Shown here in pieces: positions 9,151 through 21,700 of a stretch of 64,000 nt of DNA (position 1 is the first letter of the stretch; every line of letters starts with the position of its first letter). Made by a program: the position numbers and the translations under genes. Source of the DNA: Pseudoips prasinana (lineage: Eukaryota > Arthropoda > Insecta > Lepidoptera > Nolidae). The notes beneath the pieces were generated by a model. The model was not told the DNA's origin and ran no database searches. It was given only the letters and a program-made list of their open reading frames with translations. Where the stretch lies: contig OX621242.1 of assembly GCA_951640165.1 (NCBI GenBank), positions 19,893,501 through 19,957,500 of the forward strand. Reading direction: 5' to 3'.

Positions 9151-12100
9151 TAATTTTATAGGTACTACTTATTAAAGTCTGAATTATAGATTATCTTAGC
9201 TTTTTTATTTATATCATTCTATTGACCAAAAATACTACTTTATTCAAATTTATTATCTCATCTTTGTGGTTACAATGCCTACCCAAGACTAGTGTGTTAG
9301 AGAATAATTATCTTATAAGTTAAATGAGAAAACGACTTCACAAAATAATGGGTGACCCAGATAGTGAGTTCTAAATATAAAATCTAGACGTTTTTAGACT
9401 GCCTTTTCTGGAAGATCCCCATGTATGCTTTGATATTGTTGATACCGTTCAAGATATTGATGTTACTTTTTTAATTTACTCCCATTTTGATCGCCAATTG
9501 TAATTTAGAGAATAGACATTCCTAGAAGTTTTTGACCTCAATTTGTAATCCGATATTTATGATTATATTTCAATTAAAATAAATAAGTTGTGTATAATTG
9601 TATTTTTTTATCTATTAAAAAATAGAATTCATTATTGCCAACTTTTAAAAATATTAAATAAAAGAGAAAAAAAAGTATCTCAGGCTTTTTTGAATTTGAA
9701 CTATTTTTTAAAAGTATTTATTTTTATAAAAATAGGTAGGTACTTTCTGTAAAAATAATACTTTGAACTGAATGGTTTTCATTTTTTTGAATTTATTGTC
9801 AAAATCCAATATTTCTAATGTGCATACAGTAAAAGCCAAAACGAGGGTATTTAAAATTATAGGAATATAAATAAAACATACACATGTCAAAAACTTCAGG
9901 AAATCGCAAAATTAAATATAATAGAAGACTACATTTTAACTTGAGTATCACGGTCTGCACCACCCTGTATATTGATATTCTAAATTGCATGGTAATAAAC
10001 ACAAAAACATAATTATATTTATTACATTATAATGAATATATAAAAATTGCAAAACTGTTGAAGTAACAATAATTACGAAATTTCTTTACACTTTGTCAGA
10101 ACTATATTTTAGTATGTATTCTTATACATTAAATAATGCAAAAGATTGCATCATGACGGATTTTATTATGAAAATATTAATTGAATTTGAATATTATACT
10201 TATTTAATTTATGATCTAATAAATTGCTTGATTACAAAATATCTACTATTCCAAGCAACACTGTCAATTTACAATCTTCTCACAAGTCCTCTCTTTCCTG
10301 TCTACTAAGTATTACGAGAAAGTCGTTCCTTTGTGGACAAATATATGTCAAGTCTGCGAATATTTATGCCATATAAAATCCTAATTCAGAATATCGAGTT
10401 CAAAATTTCAGCACGGATTCACTTAAACATTATAGCAAAGCAACACTCAGATAAATTGTACTAACATATAATTTTGATTGAAGTAACCAAACGTGACTTA
10501 GAATCAATTGTTGAGACCGAATGAACTGGTTCTAAAACAACATAATTAAAGTTTAACGTCCCAATGTAGATGGAAATGCAGCCAATATCATCACGTGAGT
10601 ATATTTTGGTAGATAAATGGAATAATTATTTGCGTTGCCATGTTACAACGCAAATAATTAGTAGGCCTAGTGGCACGGGAATTCATAGACACTCGGTATT
10701 TATTTCTACTACAAATTGTTATCTAGGTAAAACCAATGGGGTTTCAATCCTCCCAAAACGTTCCAGAAAATATATTCACTTTAAGAAAGGAATAATTTAG
10801 AGATGTCTATAATTATTATGTTCCGATGTTAAGAAAACAAAATAAGAATACATAGTTTAAGTTTCAGTTAGTTTGTAATATCTAATCACTTTAATTTGAT
10901 AACAGGATGTCAAGCGTATTTTTCTACATAGTATAAGCTAGCATCAGGAATGTCAGTGCTGTAACTCTTATAAGTCTGAACTGTTTACAGATGAGCTTCT
11001 ATTAGTACATTAAACGACAACGCTCAACTACGATCTTGTTAAAACCCATTTCGACCCCACTTATGTACAAGACGGGTGTAAATAAGTGCAGCATTACAAG
11101 TTGGCACCTCCACGGGTTTGCATACCGAGTTCACGTGTTTTGATCGAAATAAGTTGGTTAGCAAAGATAATAATCTTAAATTTAAATATTTATAATTTTA
11201 ACTTACCACAGGCAAGTATTCGAAATATGTGTTAGAAATAGAAAATATGATTGCAATTTATTTTAAACAATGAATAAACGTCATTTTATTTTTAAAAGAC
11301 GAATCAGTATCTTTTCATTGTTCTTTGATAGCTATCTCACTAATGTCTTTTCATGCATCAAAATGTTGACAACAAATTCTTAAAACTATTATTTCTAAAA
11401 ATAAGCTATACATGTATCTACAGTCATAAAAATACTTGTGAGATGCAACTAGCAAACAAATATTGGTTTTATTTTTACAGTAAATTTAAAAGGTATATTA
11501 TATATTTCAAAAAAGTGGTCGATCATTCATCAAGTGTCTAGAAAATAAATATATAAATACTTAAATATAATATCAAATGAATTCAATATAGTTGTACATT
11601 TTCATTATTTCTTACAATAAACTAATAGTATAAAGTCTGCTTCATTCAAATAAATGAAATTTTCCTTAAATCTAGAACTAAGCTTTATTCGATCGTGTTT
11701 TCGTATGCACAAAAAATAAATAGGTAATAAATACTACTTGTATTATTGTTTTTATGGTACAGCATAATATATGGTACAATATTTTCTTAGTTCCTATGTA
11801 ATTAATTAAAGTAGCTTATTTTATACCTATAATTAAGCGGCTTACAATAAGCCTAATCTCTCGCGTCTGGCCAAGCTTTTATATTTAGTAATTGTCCTAC
11901 TCGTGACAGTTTCACAGTGACATAAATGACTAGAAAACGTGAATATTGATACAATATAAAAATAAACATAGAGTTGCTGTGTAGATCTTACTTAGTGGTA
12001 TTCAAACTTCGAACGTTCCTTGATAATATAATGTATGTATGTGCTGATACATAACTAGCCGAAATACCACTTATATTTTAAATTTATAATACTCTTATAT

Positions 12101-15025
12101 AGTGATTTAGTTTTGGGTTGGCATCATTTTGTAAACAATAATATAAATTTTGTAATTGAATATTAAGCAACAGCATTGTAATTAATAAAGTATTGGATAC
12201 TTGAATTACTAGTAATGTAAATATCTATAAAATTCTTGAGAACGCGGGATAATTTAATTAAACATCTGAACAGTTTATAGAATATATTAATGTAGAATTT
12301 ACACCTTGTAACATAGGTAAATAATAAAACAATTTGTTTATATTTACAAAAAATGATCACTGAAAAAGGAAAAGTTTAGAAACCAGAAACAGTCCGCGAT
12401 GATAGAAGAAAAAGTATATTGGATAAGTTAAAAGTGACGTCAGCATTAATGATTAAGAACATTTTAGCTGAGTCATTCATATTGACTACCAATAATTGCC
12501 CTATACGGTCAACAAATATTACCTTCACCATTCACAATTAATCTGCACCAATAATCATACGAGGGAGGATTGCATGAGGCTTGAATTAAATAAACGTCCG
12601 TCCTCCATATATATACATATAAAAAGTATAACGGTATATATATGTAAAGGCAGCATACAATATATAAATTATTTACTCTTTTTACCAGGATAGCACGATA
12701 TAATGTAGGTACAAGGTTGTATCTTATAAAGCGAATGATATGTTACTTTTATCTTACATTTTAAATAGTACCTATAAAAACGTAGCGAATTTAAAATAGT
12801 ATCACTTTGTATCTATTCAAATGTTCCAGGAATGATTTTATTGTACTTCCAATTTTTTTTTAATTTTGATGTACTTTAACACAGGGGATAAGTAAGTAAA
12901 AGTAATGCATATAAAGCGATCATAGATGTGCAAAAACCATTAGTATAACATTATCATCATTGTGATTTACATACGCGGAATTAATGGCATAGCTTTGCAT
13001 TTCAAATGCTAGTACACATGACGTGTCTATTTTGACGAAGTGAACTATTAAGCCCCTTAAATCAACGAATTGATGCAACTAACACGTCGCTTGTTAACAA
13101 TAATTAACGTTATATAAGGCATCAATTAACCTTTTATTAATTTGATATACATAATACCATAATACTACATACATGTAATGTGCTTATTTTTAAATAAGAG
13201 TGATGCAAATATTAAGGAAGCCGCTGAGACGTTACATATTCAAGTATAAGGTAGTTGGCAGCTATGACCACCCGTTTTAATAAATAAATATAATAATACT
13301 AAAGAAAACAAATGTTTATTTTCAATTAGGCATCCTACTTTAAAATAGATAATTTGAGTTAAAGCACAGCCAAAACACTTTCTTACAGTATACGGATTAA
13401 TAATAATTTAAATATAAAATCTAATGTTTCAAAACAGTTGACTCGTTGGTCCACTTCTTAAGCAAAAGGCATAACATCGATGGTGTTTAATTAAGATCGA
13501 ATACAATATCTTAGTATTCTAAATTTCATAAAATAAATTAAATAATCGATGGAATAAGGCGTTATCGTAACTAGGTAGATATCATAATACCTACAAAATA
13601 GATACGCACGTGTCCTATTGACATACTGGGCAAATAAGCGCGTTAAGTTTGTAAACAAGGATTTCATCTTAGAATCATTTACTTAAATATACAGCTTCTA
13701 GCATTTGTGGCAACTACATAATAATATCTAGGATGGTGAGTTTAGAGAACAATATTTCAATAATTTTACAATTAATATTCTAACTTCGTGAAGTAAACCC
13801 TACTTACGCAACAAATAAAGTGACGGTATGGTCTCACAGCACAATATTCACGATACACTTATATGTATATAAAGTAACTAGTTATACATTAAATATTTCA
13901 TTAGGTTAGTATACCTTACGTATTGATAGGTGTAATTTAATTTCATTATTATTTACAGACAGCATTATAATCACCGAATTCTGTTTTAACCACTAATATA
14001 TTATCAGGCAAAAATAATTTTTCGACATGTAGAAGGCATGTTCATGGTACATTATCAACACAATTAGGTATACACGACCTAGTACACCTTTGGAATTAGC
14101 TTCAACTCATTTGGTATAATATATTTATATTTAAAATTTAAAGATAATAATGACTTGAGCTTTATCTATGCATCTACAGCTATTTTTATATTACTCCGAA
14201 TTATATTACTCTGAAACTTAACCACTTTAGTTCAAACAATACGGTGAATTAGTCTACGCTTCACCTTTACAAAGCGTCAAGTAAATATCATTATAATTAT
14301 CACAACATAACAACGGTGTGGTTGTTTGGTCAAACCAATAGCTAAGTGATTACTATCTAATAAATATCAAAGTAATCATGTCTTTTGCTATCTTACTACA
14401 GTAAAATAAATAACTTAAAGCAATAACATATGGCTGGACTGTCTTTAGGTTTGAAATAGATTTCTGTATTCTCGGAACGCGGGCACGCCCCACGCCCCGC
14501 AGACCCCGACATGCGACACTCCGCAAACTAGTAGTTCACTCAAAACGTCCTCGTACAAAATCCGATGTAACCACGGTGATACAACAAATGTCATACAATT
14601 ACATAGTTATTGATCCCTCTTTATCCTATCATAAGTTTCGTGTATTCACAAGAAAGTAATCTTACGCGTAGATATACATTATAAAAGTCCGTCTATGAAC
14701 TTCTATAGAAAACTATTTCAAAACCTGTAGAAAAATCGCACAATTTTTTTAGTTATAATCGTCGACGTCAAATCACGGAAAGCTGCGACGGTAGCTCTCT
14801 GACTTAAGTCTCTTAGACTACGATTCTTAACAATACGATCACTATAAACTGGTATAATCACATTTTTTATCGAACGTCGACATATATCAAATATGCATTA
14901 CAATAGATCGAGTAGCTCTCATACATATTTGTGACGCAATAAATGAATATTAAAGTTAAAAAACACAGTTGAAGTCCGTTCATACGAAGCGGCCAGCGAC
15001 AGCAGCGGTACGAGGAGAGGCGGCA
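9151..15025. other. Gene-poor AT-rich region downstream of the channel gene
   Basis: About 5.9 kb with no convincing exon. It holds a short foldback at 10623-10660 (15-bp arms, 8-nt loop) and a GC-richer patch near 14480-14530. The 3' untranslated region of the channel gene must start just below 15026, but I cannot place its poly(A) site. Confidence 0.5.
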
Positions 15026-15157
15026 TTAAGAGAACGCCTTATAGTGAATGAAGAAGAAGATAAGAAATACGGCGTAGGCAGTGGGGAACGTGATCCGCGC
15101 GATAACGTCGATGGTCTTCGCCACGCGGATCGGGTGCGGGGGTTCTTTTTTGCGAAC
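15026..15157 (-). CDS. pHCl: Channel exon 11: M4 and C-terminus
   Basis: Acceptor TTCGTCCAG. It encodes VRKKEPPHPIRVAKTIDVIA, M4 (RITFPTAYAVFLIFFFIHY) and KAFS, then TAA. Phase 0 in. The very short tail after M4 is usual for this family. It is more GC-rich than its surroundings, as expected for coding sequence here. Confidence 0.93.
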   Translation of the reverse strand, partial: VRKKEPPHPIRVAKTIDVIARITFPTAYAVFLIFFFIHYKAFS

Positions 15158-15733
15158 CTGGACGAAACATGGCTGAAAGAAATTATTATGCAAATGAATG
15201 ATGATACAGAAAGCCACTACTGTGGTAAACCAGGCTTATGAGGCTGTGTTATGGGTTTACGGAGCCTGCATTGTATGGATCTGAATTGTATGGAAAATGA
15301 CTCGACTGGCAAATGTGTTTTCCATCTACAGCGTGAAAATAATTTTGTATAAGCCTTGTTAGATCCTGATTCAATCATTTAACAGTTTAAGCGCGTTTGT
15401 ATTTACATACCTACATGTTTAAAGTTTGAGGCAAGCTAATTCTTGTGTTTTAGAGTGCGTATTTATGTTATGTGTGATGAATGTATTAAAATTAAAATTT
15501 GACATGTAGAATAGATGCAAAACATTTAAAACATTATGTTAGCTTGACGGATTGCTGTGACAATTACCTCCGCGACGCCGCCATTGTTGGCGGTGTGTGT
15601 ACATGACCCTGGGGCACCTGCACAGGCTGCACAAGATACTAAGTCCGCTGCACCTGTCGACTCACGCTTTTTATCTCCCTGTAATGTCAGTTTACACATA
15701 AAAAAATATAGAACAAAAAAAATTAATGTATGT

Positions 15734-15767
<34 letters not shown>

Positions 15768-18700
15768 TGTGTGTGCGTGTGTGTGTGTGTGTGTTGTGTG
15801 CGCGCGTGTGTATGTGTGTGTGTGTGCTAAGCTAACTATGCTTCCCTATGCTGAGGAGCATCTCCCTATTATATGGACGTTTCAGCAGGATAACGACGCG
15901 AAACATACCGCCCATTCAGTCAAGTCGTTTCTTACCAGTCAGTCTGTAGGTATCGGTGCTAGATTCGCCAGCAAATAGCCCGGACCTCAACCCAATTGTG
16001 CACCTTTGGCACGAAATCAAGAAAAAAGTTGCCACTTATCGTAATACAAATTTGGATGAACTTGATGAGGCTTTTTGTGAGGCATGGGCAAACATTCCTG
16101 TCGAAACATGTCAGGAACTGATAATGTCTATGCCACATCGGTGTCAAGCGGTAATTACTAACAAAGGTTTTGCTCTTGGGTACTGATTTTACACGTAATA
16201 AAATGGAGCTGTCAAAGATATTATAACACTGCAGATTATAAGTTTTGTTTAACTGTATTTTTCATTATACTTTACTTTCCTTAATTAAATGTCCACTACA
16301 GAATTGTACCTTAATATTTAATTCATGTTTAATCTTTGATATTATATACTTTTTCTTTTTATTTAATCTTTATTTACAGCCATTTATAGCATAAGAATCG
16401 GACCACATTATGCAAATAATAGGTGCTGAGAAATCAATAGGGTTTTATATTTATATGTACATAACACTTCACTATCGTGAATGTCGCTAATTAGTTGTAG
16501 GTATTATGTATATAGAACTAGCAGTGCCTTTAGAAGATCTCTAATATTTTGTCTCTTGTCGCAAACTTATATATCATTCACATAAAACTTACATATTTCC
16601 AAACAAACTTTCATCCCCTATTGTTATTTTACACACTTAAGGGTAAATCTTATACAAACTTTGAATGTCATATTTATTTATATCAAATCAACAGCCACTA
16701 AAATAAGTTTCAAGTTTCTAGCTCTAAAAATTACGACACTTCCATACAACTTTTCATACCCCCTTTCAACCCCTTACAACCCTTATTTCACATTAAAAAG
16801 TAGCCTATGTCCTTTCTCAGGTTCTAGAATATCTGTGTACCAAATTTCATTGAAATCGACTCAGTAGTTTTGGTATGTATATGTTTTGACGTAGTATGTC
16901 CTACTACGCTAGTCTAGTTTAACTTATTTTGCTCAATATAACAACATTTGGAATAGGCTTAAAGAGGACATCAAACGCAAGATTTATCATAATTGGAGAT
17001 AGGAGAAAATGTAAGAATAAATGCGTTTAGAAATAACGGAAATTTTTAAATTATTTATGTAATGTTGGATATCAATTGGTTGTCAAACGAGGAATAGTTC
17101 TATTTTTAATCGTTAATTATACAAAATGCGTTGACTAGACGTATTGTTATACACGTTGTTAGTTACATAATATTTAATGAATTAAATGTAGAGCAGTCCT
17201 AAAAGTATACAAACATCTAGCTTTTTTATAAATCGCACATGATTCCAATTATTTCCAAATGCGGAGATTCCATCGATGTCCCCTTAATTGAAATTTCGAA
17301 CATATTTCGATAATTTGTTTATAAGTATGTATTGATGATGTATATGGCTGAATTTCTAAATTATGGAATGTGTAATGTAATTTTTCAACTAAACTCAAAC
17401 TGTGTTGTATGCTGTATAGACCTAAAGATAGAATCGATTTTACTAATAGAATAAATTAATAAAAAATAGGTTTGGTGTTGAGAAACTGATTGTATACTCA
17501 CAGGCTGTAGCGTTCCAAAGCAGCGTTAAATAGAGTTATGCGTTAGTTTCATGATATCAGAGTCAGAAAAGATGATGTGGGGCAAAGTATTGTCATTGTG
17601 AGTGACATCACTTACAGCGCCGCTACTCTCCGGCTGGGGCATCTCTGACTTAGCCCACTGAAGCAATGCCATCGCCTCCTACGTAAACGTATACTACTGT
17701 TTAGCTGAAGCATGGAATTGTAAGAACTTTGTAATGTATCACGCAAAAGCTGCTTAAGAATATGGATCACCAACATTCCGTCCATACAACATAATGAACG
17801 CACTATACCCATTACTAAAACAAATATTAAGGCGCAGATCAGTTCGAAAAAAAAGACACATATATATTAATCTGATCAGTGCCCTAACATGTACTTCTAT
17901 AAGTAAGACGATATGAGCTTATCTTCTTCGTATGCTACTTTTAAACCTCTTAAGTTAATTAACAGTCTCTAGATAGAAGCAGAGCGGTGACCAATCTGTT
18001 TATTTAAGTTACTGACAATGAACTGGAACAATCAGACGTTTACAAGTCATATTACACAACGGTTTCGTAGACAGTATCTGCTTTTACCTACTTAAAATAC
18101 AAATAGAAGCGATGTGTTCAACGTATCAAAACTAAAAGCAATTTATTGCCTGCCAAAACTAAAAATAACTGAATTATTCAGATTTTTTAAGATATGCTGA
18201 AGTGTAAAGAGTGGATTTTTTTATTTTACAGAGTATGTTCAATTTATTTTGTAAGGAGTGATAGGTAATGGGGTAAAAGGATATATACAATAGGGGAATG
18301 AGCTAAACAGACTTAAGCCGTCCAAGTAATAAAGGTGATAATTAAATCAGAAAAATCGGCATTTTTATACAAATTAAACATGGTGTTTAAAAATAGTAAG
18401 TATGTCAGATCATTCCTCTATTAAAGTTATCATGCGTTTTAAGAGAAGTCAATTTTATAGAAGGAATCTCTATTTTACATCATGTAGGTGGCACCTATAG
18501 ATACTAAAAGAAAATAGTGGAGTCAAAGAGGCTAGTTACTGAGGCTTCTCAAGAGGATTATTGCATGCGTCTTAAGTATTCGAAATGGTGACAAGGACCT
18601 CATATATTTAAATTTTACCATTTTCATTGACATTGTTTATTTATGTGGTTGACTGTAATAAATGTTGGCTATAGTGTTCTAAAAAACCAATTTCGCTACA

Positions 18701-21700
18701 AAGCCTTTTAAACTTACCTGCGTCGTACTCTAGTTATTTATTTACAATTCTGAGAATTAGTCTTTCAGAACATGTATGGTAAAATAGAATATATGAGCAA
18801 TGTCAGGATAGTGCCAATGAATGTGGCGAATGTTCTTACCAAGGGGCTGGCCAGTATAATGCCAATTCTGCTCAGGACTGCGGGCAGTCGCTGTGAACAC
18901 ATCACACACACAGTTTGTTCACTCGTGACAGATGGTCTATCGATGTGCAATCGTGAACGTAGACTAGGTTGTTGTGGCCACATTTATAATGGATATTTAT
19001 AATTATGCACTTTGACTAATTATAACACCCACTTTATTGAAATAATCAGTAAATATTATACATAGGTTATAACTAAACTTTATGCAACTTTGCAATGTTT
19101 TCTAAGGTTAACAGTATGTATTCAAACAGTCACTGAGATAGATTAATTGTGATTATTATAGTGAAAAGCAGGGAATGATAAGTAGGTTACCACCAAGGTC
19201 TTCGGAGTAATGATTTATGGCCACACAAAGTAGTCTTTTTTATTTTGTGATGTGATACGATTGCAAATGATACGATGTGATGAATTCTGGCTTACCCGAT
19301 AAGTATAATAAAATATGGAACGAACCAAATACATGCAATAAATGTTATATAGTTATGTGAAGCATGCTAGAGAAGAAAAGAACAACACGACATTGCCATT
19401 TACTGGAGGAGAACGAATAGTCATTTATCATGACATGTCTTGTTGTTGAAAGGTTGAAAGAAAACATTGCAAAGAGTAAAGATAGAAAAACGGTCACATT
19501 CACGAGGGAATTTATTTCCTCTCCTTCGATATTCGTTTATCGCAAAATTTTACTATTTGCTTTTCACTGAATAATATTCCCTCGTGAACAAATAGAGGGT
19601 TTCTAGTGTTATAATCCAAATATTACAAACATATCAAAGTGCTTTATTAACGTAACGATCTATGTAAGTACCAGTTGCTCGTATGCTGCAAGGACCACAA
19701 TCGGGATAGGTAACGTTTAGTAGCATACAATGTTATGAGTGTATTTACAGGACACAATGTAAGTAGATATGTATCGATTTTGAATAGATTCGATAATATT
19801 TTATTTGTACTCACATCTACAAAATCTATAAAATTTAGTAATAAACTTTTTTTTTCGTATTTGCATATAAGAAATTAAAATTCGTGCGTTTTGAACATAG
19901 CATACAAAAACCACATTGAGAATAGACTTACGATATTTATATTTTAGCAATGATACACAAATTTGACAATTTTCCAAGCAGACCGTATCAATATAACATT
20001 TATAGGTAAGTATTACAGAATATAAGAATGTTAGACTGATATAGTTATATTCAGCGACATTGAAACATATTAGTACAACGAACACGTCGGTATTTACCTG
20101 TGTGACTGGATTTTCCCCTGGTCGGTACACAACGTTGTGTAGGGGTCGTTTTCTCCCTACGTAGTTGACGCACACGAACTCTAGCAGGGATGCGTATATG
20201 AAACACATACAGACTCCATCCCATACGTTCATAGCAGTCAAGTTTGATACCACCGGCAGAGTTGATCTGAACCCGTTTGAAGTTGTGAAAAAATTCAACA
20301 TTGTTGTTACACCTGTATATAAAACATATAACTTAACCTTAAATACTTTACTTATCTCTATTTTAAATACTTAATATATAATAATTGAAAGTGTAAGCGA
20401 GTGCTGAAGAAAGTACTAGAAGAATCTAATACGAAAGCTCTATCTTATATTGCGGTATTTCATGCGGTTACCAAAATATTACTTATTAAATTAACAACAC
20501 CTACGCTACAACAGAAGATTTAATTATTTTAAGACTTAAATTGTAATTATATTCTCAAATGAATCTTAGAACTTATGACTATATTCTAGTTATAATAAAT
20601 TGTAAAATGATTACGCATACTAAATTACAATGGTAATAATGGTGAAATATTAATGAATACTTAAGCAAAATAAAACTAACCTATCATTACTCTAGCAGGC
20701 ACTGCATTCCATTCCAGCCAAAAAGTAATAAATGATGATGTCACCAAAATGATGCCCGGAATAAAAACTGTGGTGAAGTAAAATGATCTATCCCGCGTGA
20801 AGATTAGATCCACTTTGAGGCAGCTGTAATTACCTAAAAATATCAAGCATAGACTAGAAATAAATAAAATAATATTTGCTAATGAGAGTGAACGTCGGCC
20901 AGAACAGAACCTTTCATATATTATTTACATATAATAAGCGAAACCTGCAACGGATAGCGTGTTATATCAACAGCCCCAGCCACATCTACGAAGAGTAAAG
21001 TTGATGCAAAATACAAGACCGAGAGCATTCCCGATTACCAGCCATGGTCTTTACCTATCATGGAACGGGCTGGTACTGCGTTCCATTCCAGCCAGAACGT
21101 GATGAATGAGGAAGTCACCAGAATAATTCCCGGGATAAATACTGTAGTAAAGTAGAACGCTCTGTCTCTAGTAAATATTAAGTCGACCTTTAGACAGCTG
21201 TAGTTACCTGTGGAGTGAATGTAATTAGGTAAAATTGGAGTAATGTGCGACAAGTGTCCATCGAAATTTGAACCCAAAAAGAAGTGAAATTAAAATCTGG
21301 ATAAAAAAATTCCAAGTAACTCAATTCAGAGGCCTTGTTATAAGTTAAAGTACCTATGAACAGCAAACAACATTGTCTATAAACTAACTACGTTCTGTAT
21401 GTATGAGTAATGCGTGTTGTGTTGTCGTGTCATATAATTATGAACAAATATTGCAGCACCATGACGTTTATATAAAATAGCGAATATACTATTTAAAACG
21501 CATGCTCTTACAGATATATATGAAGTTTACATGTAGGACATGCATGAGAATAATGGCAATAATGATCAGCACCTAACTAAAACAACACGAATGCTTAGAG
21601 AAAGTAATATAGATATCGTAAGGAGCACACCTTCAACTTCCCTTCATCACGGTAGAATTTAACAACAACACAATTTACAACACTTTATAATAACACAATT

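Noticed and set aside
15557..15978. Open frames rich in Val-Cys repeats
   Set aside because: They are translations of the GT microsatellite joined to the Tc1 fragment, not a protein gene.
17612..17812. Arg-rich reading of channel exon 10 using a CTTCAG acceptor at 17705
   Set aside because: The acceptor looks better, but the product (RLRRRRWHCF...) enters exon 11 in the wrong frame.
20165..20374. Plus-strand frame starting MTHTNSSRDAYMKHIQ
   Set aside because: Antisense shadow of channel exon 8.
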